From positions 317,846 to 381,845 of the forward strand of contig NZ_CP117269.1 of assembly GCF_007000325.2 (NCBI RefSeq): a stretch of DNA of 64,000 nt, written 5' to 3'. Source of the DNA: Rhizobium rhododendri. GTDB taxonomy: Bacteria; Pseudomonadota; Alphaproteobacteria; Rhizobiales; Rhizobiaceae. Positions 43,335 through 53,127 of this stretch are shown here, in pieces. Within the stretch, counting starts at the first letter, position 1. Each line of letters begins with the position of its first letter. A program made the translations under genes and the position numbers. The notes beneath the pieces are model-generated. The model was not told where the DNA came from, ran no database searches, and saw nothing but the letters and a program-made list of their open reading frames with translations.

Positions 43335-44560
43335 GATCCCATCAGGGGTGAGTAGCGGCCTGCACCGTGGCAGAGTGAGGTCGCTAGAAAACTCTCTGGA
43401 GGCCAATCATGCCGATAACAGCAGATCGAAACTCAAGCGCAGACCACTACCCCCGTCGATCTTGGCGCAATATTCGTCTCGTTGGAATTAAGTAAATCGA
43501 CGTGGCTGGTGACAGCTCTGTCACCTGGCAGCGAGAAGATGTCCCGCCACTCCGTTACTGGAGGGGATATTGCCGGCTTGTTCGCGTGCTTTGCAGCGCT
43601 TCGTCAGAAAGCCACCCGGCGAAAGAACATACTTTACCCACTGGTAGTGATCCAGGAGGCCGGGCTGGATGGCTTCTGGCTGGGACGAGTGCTCAGCAAG
43701 GAAGCTTGGATTGAGAGCCACATTGTAGAAGCCGCATCAATTGCCATGCCGCGCCGGCATCGCCGGGCGAAGACCGACCGTATCGACGGCGAAACGCTGA
43801 TCCGCGCTTTGATGGCATGGAAACGTGGCGAGCCTCGTGCGTGCTCGATGGTCAAACTTCTTACACCCGAGGAAGACGACAATCGACGAATTGGACGGGA
43901 GCGGAAAACTCTGATTACGGAACGTGTCTTCCACGTCAATCGCATAAAGGGCCTGCTCTTCACGCAAGGAATTCGGGATTACCAACCTGTCAATCGAGAT
44001 CGCCGCCAACGTCTGGAAGAACTTCGGACTGGCGATGGTCGACCGCTCTCAAAACATTTGATAGCAGAAATATGCAGAGAACTCGATCGCCTCGAATTGT
44101 TGCTCACACAAATCAAGGCTGTTGAGGCCGAGCGAGATGCCTTGATCGTTCAGGAGACGCCGGAAACGCCGAAAGAAGCGACCGCGCTTTTAGGCATCAA
44201 AGGAATAGGGCCGGAATTCGCTACGATACTCACACGGAGGGCCTGTTCAGACACTTCGACAATCGACGCCAAATTGCATCTTACGCAGGTCTTGCCCCCT
44301 CCCCCTGGCAAAGCGATAACGTCAATCGCGAACAGGGCGTGTCTAAGGCGGGAAATCCGCGTTTGCGAGCCACCATGGTCGAGCTCGCCTGGCTATGGTT
44401 GCGGCATCAACCGAAATCGACATTAACATTATGGTTCAAAGAGCGCATCGCTCGGAACGCCGGCCGCTTAAACCGCTCGACGAGGACGGGCTATGGTTCC
44501 GGCCCGGTCGCTTCGTCTTGGTATCTCATGTTCCCGGCATCCAAGCCGATATCAGGTCTA
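43335..44560 (+). mobile_element. IS110-family (IS1111 group) element, inactive
   Basis: The left part GATCCCATCAGGGGTGAGTAGCGG and a transposase of which most is legible: LSKSTWLVTALSPGSEKMSRHS, the DEDD-type RRAKTDRIDGETLIRALMAW, LGIKGIGPEFATILTR, then after a frameshift near 44240 LFRHFDNRRQIASYAGLAPSPW, SKAGNPRLRATMVELAWLWL. A second frameshift lies near 43445, before LGAIFVSLE. The 3' end after WFKERIARNAGRL is lost. The element is a pseudogene bordering the truncated operon to its right. Confidence 0.85.
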
Positions 44561-44581
44561 TCGATCCGAGCAGTGTGCAAC

Positions 44582-44704
44582 TCACATTTTAGACAACCTT
44601 TCAACTTCCGCGATGGCCCATTTCCGTTCCAGGTCGTGTAAAGGCTTATCTTCGATCCAGCACTGGATCGCGTTGATGCTTTCGTTTGCTCTTTCATCGT
44701 CTAG
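44582..44704 (-). pseudogene. C-terminal scrap of an unidentified gene
   Basis: About 40 codons with strongly protein-like sequence, RLDDERANESINAIQCWIED then LHDLERKWAIAEVERLSKM and a stop. It begins where the sugar-isomerase-like gene stops making sense, in a different frame, so the two were brought together by recombination. The parent family is not recognised. Confidence 0.5.
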
Positions 44705-45207
44705 GCGAATTCGGCGAGCTCGAAATCATGGTTATGATAAGCCATGCTCATGCCTTGGGCCGCGATCTTGTCAGCGTATCCGCCGAGCTCCTTGCCGAGA
44801 GCTTGCCAACCCTTGGCATCGGTTGGTCGCTGGTCCGGCATCAGATACGGCATGGTGATAACCGTGTTGCCAACAGCCATCTGCTCGGCAATCACCTTGT
44901 CGAGCTCGCTTCTCATCCGCACGATCGGAACGTGCGAGGAGATGACCTTGATCTTGTGCTTGTCAAGGAGGGCCTTGAGTTCATCACTGCTCAGCTTCTG
45001 CATGTCGACCGTTTCAACATTCGACACGCCCGCGCGGTTCAAGATTGCGAACTGCTCGTCGACGCTTCCGGCGTCGCGCAACGTATACATCTGCGCCGCG
45101 ACTGGCAGAGGTTTCGCCGCGTCCTGTGCGGACGCCGTCTGCATTCCGGCAAATGACAGGGCCAGAAGTGCCACCGCCGCAGGCATCGACCTTCTTGAAA
45201 TCGTCAT
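44701..45207 (-). pseudogene. Exported TIM-barrel sugar isomerase-like protein, 3'-truncated
   Basis: The first 165 or so residues belong to a xylose-isomerase-like TIM-barrel protein with a signal peptide (AAVALLALSFAGMQTASA|QDAAKPLPVAAQMYTLRD). The barrel runs through VSNVETVDMQKLSSDELKALL and stops just after the metal-site segment MAYHNHDFEL, where the normal protein would have another 120 or so residues. An accidental stop lies at the breakpoint. It was the last gene of the carbohydrate operon. The start is placed at MTISRRSMP. Confidence 0.8.
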
Positions 45208-45316
45208 CGTCTCACTCCTCTTTGGCCAGGCTCCAGCGTTCCGGCACCACCCCATTGCGGCGCCGGTGGGAAAAGCCTCGATTGCCGGAATTTTCAACTC
45301 CCGGGCAATTTTGCAG

Positions 45317-46483
45317 TTACAGTTTCAAGTTCTCCCAGGATGATGCCGCATTGGACTTCACGGCGGCGTCGATGAAAGCGAGCCCGGCAATGCCTTCGCG
45401 GATGCCCGGGTAGATCACGTCCGAAGCTGGCTTTTCACCGGTGCGAGCTGCAATTATCGCGTCCGCTGCCTCCCGGTAGATTGTTGCAAAGCCCTCCAGA
45501 TATCCTTCCGGGTGCCCGGCCGGCACGCGGCTGACGCGGGCCGCCGCCGCCCCGCCACCGGCACCGTTGCGGGTGATCGTCCGCGTGGCTTTGCCATAGG
45601 GCGTGTAGCTCATCTGGTTGAGCGTCGCGTGGCTCCATTCCAGTCCCGCCTCGTCACCATAAACGCGCAAGGTCACGGTATTCTCATTGCCGACCGCAAC
45701 CTGGCTCGCCCACAGAATGCCTTTGGCACCGCTGGCATATCGCATCAAAATGTTGGCGCTGTCGTCGAGCTTTCGACCGGGAACGAAGGACGTTAGGTCC
45801 GCAAGCAAACGGTCGGGCGTTTCGCCAGTGACGAAGGCGGCCAGATTGAAGGCATGCGTGCCGATATCGCCGATCGATCCGCCAGCACCGGAACGCAGCG
45901 GGTCAGTCCGCCATTCGGAACCTTTAGCTCCCGTGCTTTCGGCTGCTTCGGTCAACCAGTCCTGGACATACTCGACCTGCACGTGTCGCAGTTTGCCGAT
46001 CGCGCCGGTGGCGACCATCTCGCGCATCTGTCGGATCATCGGGTAGCCCGTGTAGTTGTGCGTCAGCACGAAAACCTGGCCGCTCTTTTCGATGATCCCG
46101 GATAACTCACGGGCCTCGTCCAGCGTGGTCGTCACCGGCTTGTCGCATATCACATGGAAACCGGCATTGAGGAAGGTGCGGGCAGGACCGAAATGCATAT
46201 GGTTGGGCGTGACGATCGCCACGACCTCTATGCCGTCGTCACGGGCGCGTTCGCGCTCGGCCATCTCTTCGAAAGAGGCGTAGCATCGATCGTCCGCCAG
46301 CCCGAGTTCGCGGCCCGAGGCTAGGGCCTTTTCGGCATTCGAGGACAGGGCCCCGGCCACCAGCTCATAACGATTGTCCAGCCGGGCGGCAATCCGGTGG
46401 ACGCCACCGATGAATGCCCCCTGGCCGCCGCCGATCATGCCGAGCCGGATACGATGTGGATTTGATGTGCTCACGGTCTGCAA
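45317..46483 (-). CDS. Gfo/Idh/MocA-family NAD(P)-dependent sugar oxidoreductase
   Basis: A 388-residue protein. The Rossmann motif is LGMIGGGQGAFIGGVH, followed by VVAIVTPNHMHFGPA and the catalytic CDKPVTTTLDEA with the family Lys. The C-terminal substrate domain includes GSIGDIGTHAFNLA, with a His at the usual catalytic site. It oxidises a sugar, polyol or keto-sugar, probably acting with the isomerases beside it. It is separated by 3 bases from the upstream isomerase gene. Confidence 0.93.
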   Translation of the reverse strand: MQTVSTSNPHRIRLGMIGGGQGAFIGGVHRIAARLDNRYELVAGALSSNAEKALASGRELGLADDRCYASFEEMAERERARDDGIEVVAIVTPNHMHFGPARTFLNAGFHVICDKPVTTTLDEARELSGIIEKSGQVFVLTHNYTGYPMIRQMREMVATGAIGKLRHVQVEYVQDWLTEAAESTGAKGSEWRTDPLRSGAGGSIGDIGTHAFNLAAFVTGETPDRLLADLTSFVPGRKLDDSANILMRYASGAKGILWASQVAVGNENTVTLRVYGDEAGLEWSHATLNQMSYTPYGKATRTITRNGAGGGAAAARVSRVPAGHPEGYLEGFATIYREAADAIIAARTGEKPASDVIYPGIREGIAGLAFIDAAVKSNAASSWENLKL

Positions 46484-46486
46484 CTC

Positions 46487-47536
46487 CTAAAGGCCGAGGA
46501 CAAGGCGGTTGGCGGCGCTATCGACTCCAGTTTTAGCAAAGTCGTCGAAGGCATGTTCCGTCACCCGGATGATGTGATCGAGGATGAAACCGGCGCCTTC
46601 GCGCGCTCCGTCCTCGGGATGCTTGAGCGCGCATTCCCATTCGAGCACGGCCCAGCCGTCGAAATCATATTGGGTCAGCTTGGAAAACACGGCCCGGAAA
46701 TCCACCTGGCCGTCACCGAGCGAGCGGAACCGCCCCGGTCGCTCGACCCAGCCCTGATACCCGCCATAGACGCCAGACCGACCAGTCGGATTGAATTCGG
46801 CATCCTTGACGTGAAAGGCGCGGATCCGTTCATGGTAGATGTCAATGAAGTCAAGGTAGTCCATCGCTTGCAAAACGAAATGCGACGGATCGTAGAGAAT
46901 GGCCGCACGGGCATGCGATCCCGTTGCCTCCAAAAACCGCTCGAAGGTGATCCCGTCATGCAGGTCCTCCCCCGGATGCAATTCGTAACAGACGTCGACA
47001 CCGCTGGCGCCGAAAGCGTCAAGAATCGGCGTCCAGCGCTTTGCAAGCTCCGCAAAGGCCTCTTCCACTAGCCCTGACGGACGTTGCGGCCATGGATAGA
47101 TATAGGGCCAGGCAAGCGCCCCGGAAAATGTCGCGTGGCTTTTCAAGCCAAGATATTCCGACGCCTTGGCTGCGGCTTTTAGCTGGCCGACCGCCCATTG
47201 CTGGCGCTCATCCCTCTTGCCACGCAGATGCTGAGGCGCGAAGCCATCGAACAGGGTGTCGTAGGCCGGATGCACGGCTACAAGCTGGCCCTGGATATGT
47301 GTCGAAAGCTCGGTAATCTCGATAGAGTGCTCGGCAAGGCGTCCGCGGACATCGTCGCAATAATTCCTCGACTGTCCGGCAATGTCGAGATCGAACAGGC
47401 GCGGATCGGTCGGAATCTGGATGCCCTTATAGCCAAGCGATGCCGCCCATGCGGCGAGGTTGTCGAGCGTGTCAAACGGTGGTGTTTCGCCAAAAAACTG
47501 CGCCAGAAAAATCGCAGGGCCTTTGATCGTTTTCAT
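46487..47536 (-). CDS. Sugar phosphate isomerase/epimerase (TIM barrel)
   Basis: About 349 residues of the xylose isomerase-like TIM-barrel family. Segments include ASLGYKGIQIPTDPRLFDLD, the metal-site VCYELHPGEDLHDG, ILYDPSHFVLQ and a late metal-ligand stretch WAVLEWECALKHPEDGAREG. The start MKTIKGPAIFLAQFF follows a GGTAC; a frame 11 codons longer overlaps lacI. It is one gene in the LacI-controlled carbohydrate operon. Confidence 0.9.
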   Translation of the reverse strand: MKTIKGPAIFLAQFFGETPPFDTLDNLAAWAASLGYKGIQIPTDPRLFDLDIAGQSRNYCDDVRGRLAEHSIEITELSTHIQGQLVAVHPAYDTLFDGFAPQHLRGKRDERQQWAVGQLKAAAKASEYLGLKSHATFSGALAWPYIYPWPQRPSGLVEEAFAELAKRWTPILDAFGASGVDVCYELHPGEDLHDGITFERFLEATGSHARAAILYDPSHFVLQAMDYLDFIDIYHERIRAFHVKDAEFNPTGRSGVYGGYQGWVERPGRFRSLGDGQVDFRAVFSKLTQYDFDGWAVLEWECALKHPEDGAREGAGFILDHIIRVTEHAFDDFAKTGVDSAANRLVLGL

Positions 47537-47565
47537 CTTGTACCTTTCGGGTCTGGCTTCATTAC

Positions 47566-48576
47566 TCAATCGTGCGGCGCAACCGAGCAGCGGATAACAA
47601 GTTCTGTTTCCAGTTCTATGATTTTGGGCGTGGAATTGCCCGACAGGCGGTCGATCATCAACGCCATCGCCTGACGCCCCATTTCCCGGCGCGGCTGCCG
47701 AACGGTGGTCAGAGGGGGCTCGTAGGCATTGGCAAAAATCATGTCGTCGAAGCCGATGACAGACACATCCTTCGGCACGACCCGACCGTGGATACGCAAC
47801 TCGCTGATGGCGCCGATCGCCATCTCATCGCTGGATGCAAAAATCGCAGAGAACCGGATTCCAGCTTCAATCAATCGCCGAACTGCTGCCCGACCGGCGT
47901 CGATACTGTAATCCCCGGGGATTACCAGATCCTCCCGCAAGTCAATTCCCGCTTCTGTCAGGGCCTGTCGGTAGCCTTCGAGGCGTTCACTGGCAATCGA
48001 TTCAGGCAACAGCCCAGCGACATGGACAATCTCGCGATGGCCTGAGGAGATCAGATGTCGGACAGCCTCGCGCGAAGCTGCAACGTTATCGACTTTCACG
48101 GTAGGTAGATCGATCCCGGGAACCGCTTCGGACGCAATGACTATCGGAGGGAGCAGACCTGGTTGGGCAAGAATTTCAGTGGGGAACTGCCCGGTCATCA
48201 GGATGAGCCCATCGGCGTGTTTCTGCCGGACCATGTCGATATGCGCACCAACGCGGCCAGCGTCGTTGCGCGCATCACCCATCAGCACCTTATAACCCGC
48301 CTCGCTCGCGACCTCCTCCACGCCCTTGTAGATATCCAAATAAAATGGATTACCGATATCGCGAACCAGTAGAATCACGGTGCGGTTTGACTGGAGACGA
48401 AAGCTTCGTGCCTGCGCATTCGGTACGAAATTCGCCTGCTTGATCGCGGCCAGCACCTTTTCCCGCGTCTCGGGCCGCACCCGGTCAGGATATTGCAGGC
48501 TCCGGGTCACGGTCGCCGTCGACACCCCGGCCAATGCCGCCACCTGCCTGATATTGCTGGCCTGTTCGTTGCTCAT
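47566..48576 (-). CDS. LacI-family transcriptional regulator
   Basis: A 336-residue repressor. The LacI helix-turn-helix and hinge are IRQVAALAGVSTATVTRSLQ to KVLAAIKQANFVPNAQARSF, followed by a periplasmic-binding-like effector domain with GFDDMIFANAYEPPLTTVRQP at the C-terminus. It is encoded inside the operon between the permeases and the isomerase and probably binds the two CCGG-centred palindromes in front of the binding-protein gene. The sugar it senses is likely the transported one or a derivative. Confidence 0.95.
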   Translation of the reverse strand: MSNEQASNIRQVAALAGVSTATVTRSLQYPDRVRPETREKVLAAIKQANFVPNAQARSFRLQSNRTVILLVRDIGNPFYLDIYKGVEEVASEAGYKVLMGDARNDAGRVGAHIDMVRQKHADGLILMTGQFPTEILAQPGLLPPIVIASEAVPGIDLPTVKVDNVAASREAVRHLISSGHREIVHVAGLLPESIASERLEGYRQALTEAGIDLREDLVIPGDYSIDAGRAAVRRLIEAGIRFSAIFASSDEMAIGAISELRIHGRVVPKDVSVIGFDDMIFANAYEPPLTTVRQPRREMGRQAMALMIDRLSGNSTPKIIELETELVIRCSVAPHD

Positions 48577-48578
48577 CT

Positions 48579-49547
48579 CTAGATCCGCAATTGTTTCTGT
48601 CGACCGTAGAGTAGCATGAGTGCGAGAAGCGTCGCGCCAAAGATCACCTGCCTTGACCAGACATCAAGATTGAGGGTGATGAGCACGCTTTGCAGTATGG
48701 TGAGCGCCACCGCACCCGCCATGGTGCCGAGATACCCGCCGGCGCCGCCGGCCAGCGACGTGCCGCCGATCACCACTGCGATGACCGATGGCAGAACATA
48801 CTGGTCACCGACGGAAATGAACGATGTGCCGGTATAACCGATGACGCAGACGCCGGTCAGCCCGGCGAACAGCCCGGACAGGCCGTAAAGCATTGTGCGG
48901 ATCAGCGGCACCGGTAGACCAACGAGGCTGGCGGCACGTTCGTTGGAGCCGATCGCGTAGACCGCAAAGCCAAAGGCGGTCCGACGCAAGACGAAAAGCA
49001 TCAACGCGGCGATTAGCACCCAGACAAACAGAATTCCGGGGATGCCGAACACGAGCGGCTGATTGATGAACTGCGCCAGCATTGGCGCAGCCGCGCCCGA
49101 CGGAACGCCTTGCGAATAAACCACGAGACCACCCTGGATCACCGCCGTCATGCCGAGCGTCATAACCAGCGGCGGAATGCGCACGAAAGTGATGCCGATA
49201 CCATTGACGATGCCGATCAGCGCCGGCACGGCGGCGCCGACCACGACGGCGAGCAGAATGCCGCTATTTTGGCCGTTCATCATATTGCCGGCCAAAACGG
49301 CTCCGAAGGAAATCATCGCTCCGACAGAGAGGTCGATGCCCTCGCGACCGCCGAGGATGACGATGTTCTGCCCGGCCGCGACTATGCCGAGGATGGCGGC
49401 AACGGTCAGTAGCCGAATGATCTGGTCGCCGCGGGCAAAACCCGGCGACAGTAGTTCGCCGATGATGAGCAAGGCGATCGAGGCGGCAATGGCGATGGCC
49501 AGCGGATCACGCAGCCAGGTGTAAACCCGCGAAGTAGCAATGGTCAT
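48579..49547 (-). CDS. Sugar ABC transporter permease
   Basis: A 322-residue RbsC/BPD_transp_2-type permease with eight to ten helices. It shows VAAGQNIVILGGREGIDLSVGA and, near the end, AVVIGGTSLAGGAGGYLGTMAG, the cytoplasmic coupling segment of this family. It is the second of two adjacent permeases, one base apart, that make a heterodimeric channel. Confidence 0.94.
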   Translation of the reverse strand: MTIATSRVYTWLRDPLAIAIAASIALLIIGELLSPGFARGDQIIRLLTVAAILGIVAAGQNIVILGGREGIDLSVGAMISFGAVLAGNMMNGQNSGILLAVVVGAAVPALIGIVNGIGITFVRIPPLVMTLGMTAVIQGGLVVYSQGVPSGAAAPMLAQFINQPLVFGIPGILFVWVLIAALMLFVLRRTAFGFAVYAIGSNERAASLVGLPVPLIRTMLYGLSGLFAGLTGVCVIGYTGTSFISVGDQYVLPSVIAVVIGGTSLAGGAGGYLGTMAGAVALTILQSVLITLNLDVWSRQVIFGATLLALMLLYGRQKQLRI

Positions 49548-49548
49548 C

Positions 49549-50502
49549 TCAGCGCCTCGTCACAAAAACACCGCCCGCAAGAGCTGCGAGCACGATCAGT
49601 CCCTGCACCAGGGTCTGATATTCGAACGGCATGCCGGCAAAGAAGATGACATTGCCGATCAGCCCCAGGACCAATGCGCCGGCAATAGAGCCGAGCGAAC
49701 TTCCAAAGCCTCCTGCCAACGCAGTTCCGCCGAGCACGACGGCGGAGACCGACGACAGCGCCAGTGTGGCGCCGAGCAGCGGATCGCCCGAGGCCGTCTC
49801 GCCGGTCAGGCACAGCGCCGCAAATGCCGAAAAGCAGCCGGAAATCGCATACGCTCCGATGCGAATGGCATTTAGTCGCAAACCGGTCTGGAAAGCACCG
49901 GCCCGGTTGCCGCCGGCGGCTAAAAGATGCGTGTGAAACGGCATCCGCGACAATGTCAGCGCAAAGGCAAAGGCGGCGATCAGGATCCACAGCACGATCG
50001 GCAGTTCTAGCATCGAGCCGGCATAGGTTTCCCAATAGGCCTGCGGAACCGAAAGACCGGCCTGGGGCATAACCCAGATTGCCAGGCCGGCGAAAACGAT
50101 GCCTGAGGCAAAAGTCGTGACGATCGCCTGAAGGCGCAACACAGCGATGAAGATGCCGTTTATGATGCCACATGCCAGCCCCACCAGGATGCCCACGCCC
50201 AAGCCGATCCAGATCGCGCCGATGCCGGCATCATCGCCGCCGATAGCCGCGATAACCGATACCGTCACCACATTGACCAGGGCAGCGATACTGCCGACCG
50301 ACAGGTCGATGTCGCCGCCGAGAATGACGTATGTCTGGCCGATGGCAACCAGGATGAGCGGCAGAAAAGTGGTCAGGTTCGACTGCAGGACGCCCGCCTC
50401 GATGAAGGAGGGCTGCAGGAAGGTATTGATCGCGGCAAGGAGGATCAGGACGACCAGGGTGATGGTCCACGGTTCCTTGCGCAGTGTCGATAGAATGCTC
50501 AT
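49549..50502 (-). CDS. Sugar ABC transporter permease
   Basis: A 317-residue RbsC-type permease with the marker VAIGQTYVILGGDIDLSVGS and the coupling segment AVVLGGTALAGGFGSSLGS. Its ATG overlaps the stop of the ATPase gene (ATGA), so translation is coupled. It pairs with the neighbouring permease. Confidence 0.94.
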   Translation of the reverse strand: MSILSTLRKEPWTITLVVLILLAAINTFLQPSFIEAGVLQSNLTTFLPLILVAIGQTYVILGGDIDLSVGSIAALVNVVTVSVIAAIGGDDAGIGAIWIGLGVGILVGLACGIINGIFIAVLRLQAIVTTFASGIVFAGLAIWVMPQAGLSVPQAYWETYAGSMLELPIVLWILIAAFAFALTLSRMPFHTHLLAAGGNRAGAFQTGLRLNAIRIGAYAISGCFSAFAALCLTGETASGDPLLGATLALSSVSAVVLGGTALAGGFGSSLGSIAGALVLGLIGNVIFFAGMPFEYQTLVQGLIVLAALAGGVFVTRR

Positions 50503-51992
50503 ACGGCGTCTCCATAGGCGGCGCGCGTCATGTTAACGGGATTGATGTCGTTGCCGGAAAGTTCTGCCGAAACCCGTCCGCCGTTGAAGACGAGAACCCG
50601 GTCGGCGAACTCGATGATTTCGGAATCTTCTGAGGAATAGAAAAGGATCGTCGCACCCGCATCAGCCTGCTGGCGCATCAGCGCAAAAAGATCAGCCTTC
50701 GCGCCAAGGTCGATGCCCTTGGTCGGGTCGTCGAGGAGAAGCAGCTTGGGCGAGGTCGCCAACCAGCGGGCGATGAAGATCTTCTGCTGGTTGCCACCCG
50801 ACAGGGTGCCGATCGGCGCATCCATGTCGGAAAACTTAGTCTTCAGGTCCTCGGCGACCTTGCCGACCCTCTTTTTAAGCCCCGACGGCCGGATTACCGA
50901 GATCTTCTCCCGGACCATCAGGGCGGCGACGATGTTCTCGAAGATGGAACGGCCAGGGAAGGCGCCGTCGCGACCGCGATCGCCCGAGACATAAGCGATG
51001 CCCTGGCGAACCGCATCGGCGGGCTTGGCGATCCTGATTGTCTGGCCGTCAAACGACGTGGTGCCATCCGTGAACGGCGCCGCGCCAAACAACCCGCGCA
51101 GCAGGGACGACTGTCCCTGCCCCTGCAGGCCGGCAAGGCCGCATATTTCACCGGGATAGGCGTCGAAGCTGACGTTCCTCACGGTTGCATTGGAGACCGC
51201 GGCAACGGAAACACTGGCGGAGGATGTGGCAGGGCGCGCAGGCCGTGCCTCGGCCACACGCACGTCGCCGACCATGTCGCGAACCACTGCTTCGCGGCTG
51301 GTTTCGGCAATTGCCCGTTCAGCGGTTGTTGCGCCATTGCGCATGACTGTGACCTGATCGCAGACGGCAAACACCTCGTCGAGCCGGTGCGAGATCATGA
51401 TCGTCGAAACGCCCTCCGCCTTCTTTTCCTGGAGAATGTCGAAGAGACGCTGCGACTGCCGGCCATCTAGCGCTGCCGTCGCCTCGTCCATGATCATCAG
51501 GCGTGCGTCTTGGGCAAACACCTTGAGGATCTCGACGATCTGGCGCTGGTCTGGCGGCAGGTTTCCTACAATGGCGGCCGGGGTCAGGCCCTCGCCCACA
51601 ACACCATCGAAAAGCGCGATGAGCGCATCGGCAAGGCGCTGCATTTCCTTGCCATCGACGAAGGGGCCGGCCTTTATCTCGCGACCGAGAAAGATGTTGT
51701 CGGTAACCGAAAGCTGCGGCACCAGACTGAGCTCCTGGTAGAACAGCGCGATGCCGGCTTTTTCCGCGTCCCGCGGATTTCTGAAACTGACGGACGCACC
51801 GCCAAACTCAAGCGAGCCGCCGCTCGGCGCGACGGCACCCGCTATGATCTTGCAAAGCGTGCTCTTACCGCAGCCGTTGGCGCCAAGAAGCGCATGGATC
51901 TCGCCCTCACCGACCGTCAGTCGGCCATCGGTGAGCGCCCGTACGGCGCCAAAATTCTTCTGTATGCCGTCCGCTTTCAAAGCGTTCGTCAT
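50499..51992 (-). CDS. Sugar ABC transporter ATPase (two-domain)
   Basis: About 497 residues with two ABC cassettes, as in RbsA/MglA. The first has Walker A GANGCGKSTLC and Walker B RLMIMDEATAALD. The second has the signature LSGGNQQKIFIARWL and LLLLDDPTKGIDLGAKAD, with a degenerate Walker A (GLQGQGQSSLLRGLFG). The ATG after GGGAGCG is chosen; the long upstream frame extends into the binding-protein gene. Confidence 0.94.
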   Translation of the reverse strand: MTNALKADGIQKNFGAVRALTDGRLTVGEGEIHALLGANGCGKSTLCKIIAGAVAPSGGSLEFGGASVSFRNPRDAEKAGIALFYQELSLVPQLSVTDNIFLGREIKAGPFVDGKEMQRLADALIALFDGVVGEGLTPAAIVGNLPPDQRQIVEILKVFAQDARLMIMDEATAALDGRQSQRLFDILQEKKAEGVSTIMISHRLDEVFAVCDQVTVMRNGATTAERAIAETSREAVVRDMVGDVRVAEARPARPATSSASVSVAAVSNATVRNVSFDAYPGEICGLAGLQGQGQSSLLRGLFGAAPFTDGTTSFDGQTIRIAKPADAVRQGIAYVSGDRGRDGAFPGRSIFENIVAALMVREKISVIRPSGLKKRVGKVAEDLKTKFSDMDAPIGTLSGGNQQKIFIARWLATSPKLLLLDDPTKGIDLGAKADLFALMRQQADAGATILFYSSEDSEIIEFADRVLVFNGGRVSAELSGNDINPVNMTRAAYGDAV

Positions 51993-52050
51993 TCCACTCG
52001 CTCCCATGTCGTGCAATCGTCGCGGGCGCCTAGGCGGCCCGTCGGAGAAA

Positions 52051-52074
52051 CAGGGCCGGCGTCGGTTCGCCGGC
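52051..52074 (-). promoter_or_regulatory. GC-rich intergenic hairpin in the ABC operon
   Basis: GGGCCGGC and GCCGGCCC form an 8-bp perfect stem with an 8-base loop in the 92 bases between the binding-protein stop and the ATPase start. No good T-run follows. Such hairpins usually protect the binding-protein mRNA 3' end or partly terminate, letting the binding protein be made in excess. Confidence 0.65.
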
Positions 52075-52084
52075 CCCTGGCGCA

Positions 52085-53107
52085 TTACTTGAAGAACTGC
52101 GCAGCTTGGTCTGGCGTGACCTCTGCGGTCACCGACCAATAGCCCGGCTTGCCGTCCGCGCTCTTGATATTGTCGCCCAGGTTGGCCGCATCGACAAACG
52201 GGATCGGGATGTAGATCGCATTGCCATAAGTGCCACCGAAAACGCCATCCTTGAATTCCTTGCCTTGCAGCTTTAGGACAGCCACATTCAGTGCACTGGC
52301 CATCACGCCGGGCGGGTTGGCGGACGCACCGGAATTGTATTTCTTGTCGGCCCAGCGCTCCATGAAGTCCTTGCGGACCTCACCGGTCGCCGCGATGGAT
52401 GCCGCCTTGCCGGCACCCTCGATAGCACGCCATGCGCCATCCGCCATGCCGTCCTGCACCCAGACGCCATTGATGTCTGGATAGGTTGCAAGCAAATTCT
52501 GCATTGCCTGTTGGCCCTGCGCCTGGTCCCAGTTGGCATTCGCCTGATTCAGGAGCTTGATGTCCGGGTATTTGGCAAAGATTTCCTTGTAGCCTGCGAC
52601 CCTGCTTTCGTTGGCAGGATTGCCGGCTATGCCGTTAATGGCAACGACATTGCCCTTACCCTTCAGCGCGTCTGCGAGCCATTGGGCCGACTTGCGAGCC
52701 CAGTCCTTCTGGTCGATGCCAACATAGATCGCATCCTTAGAGGAGGCCTCCGCATCGGTGGCGACCACCAGAATATTGCGCGCCTTGGCCTGCGCGAAGA
52801 TAGGATTGAATGCAGTTGGGCTGCCGGGATCGATGATGATCGCATTGACGCCCTGGTTCATGAAGTTACGAACATGACCAATCTGTCCTTGCACGTCGAC
52901 ATTGCCGCTCTGGACAACGACCTCGACCTTCACGCCCTTTTGGGCCCAAGCCGCCGCGGCGGCCTTGGCTTCCTCAATCATCTGAGTTCGCCATTCGCTG
53001 CCGACGAACGCGTTCGAAATCCCGATTTTGTATGCGCCGTCCTGAGCAAAGGACACAGTTGAGATGCCGACAAGAGTTGCTGCGGCAAGAGCAAACAATT
53101 TAATCAC
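52085..53107 (-). CDS. Sugar ABC transporter substrate-binding protein
   Basis: About 340 residues. A signal peptide (LFALAAATLVGISTVSFA|QDGAYKIG) precedes a type I periplasmic-binding fold with YKIGISNAFVGSEWRTQMIEE, AIIIDPGSPTAF and VVAINGIAGNPANESRVAGY. The start is a GTG placed just after an excellent GGAGGAGG; a longer frame runs through the operator and is rejected. It is the first gene of the operon. Confidence 0.94.
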   Translation of the reverse strand: MIKLFALAAATLVGISTVSFAQDGAYKIGISNAFVGSEWRTQMIEEAKAAAAAWAQKGVKVEVVVQSGNVDVQGQIGHVRNFMNQGVNAIIIDPGSPTAFNPIFAQAKARNILVVATDAEASSKDAIYVGIDQKDWARKSAQWLADALKGKGNVVAINGIAGNPANESRVAGYKEIFAKYPDIKLLNQANANWDQAQGQQAMQNLLATYPDINGVWVQDGMADGAWRAIEGAGKAASIAATGEVRKDFMERWADKKYNSGASANPPGVMASALNVAVLKLQGKEFKDGVFGGTYGNAIYIPIPFVDAANLGDNIKSADGKPGYWSVTAEVTPDQAAQFFK

Positions 53108-53127
53108 AGAAACCTCCTCCAACCGAA

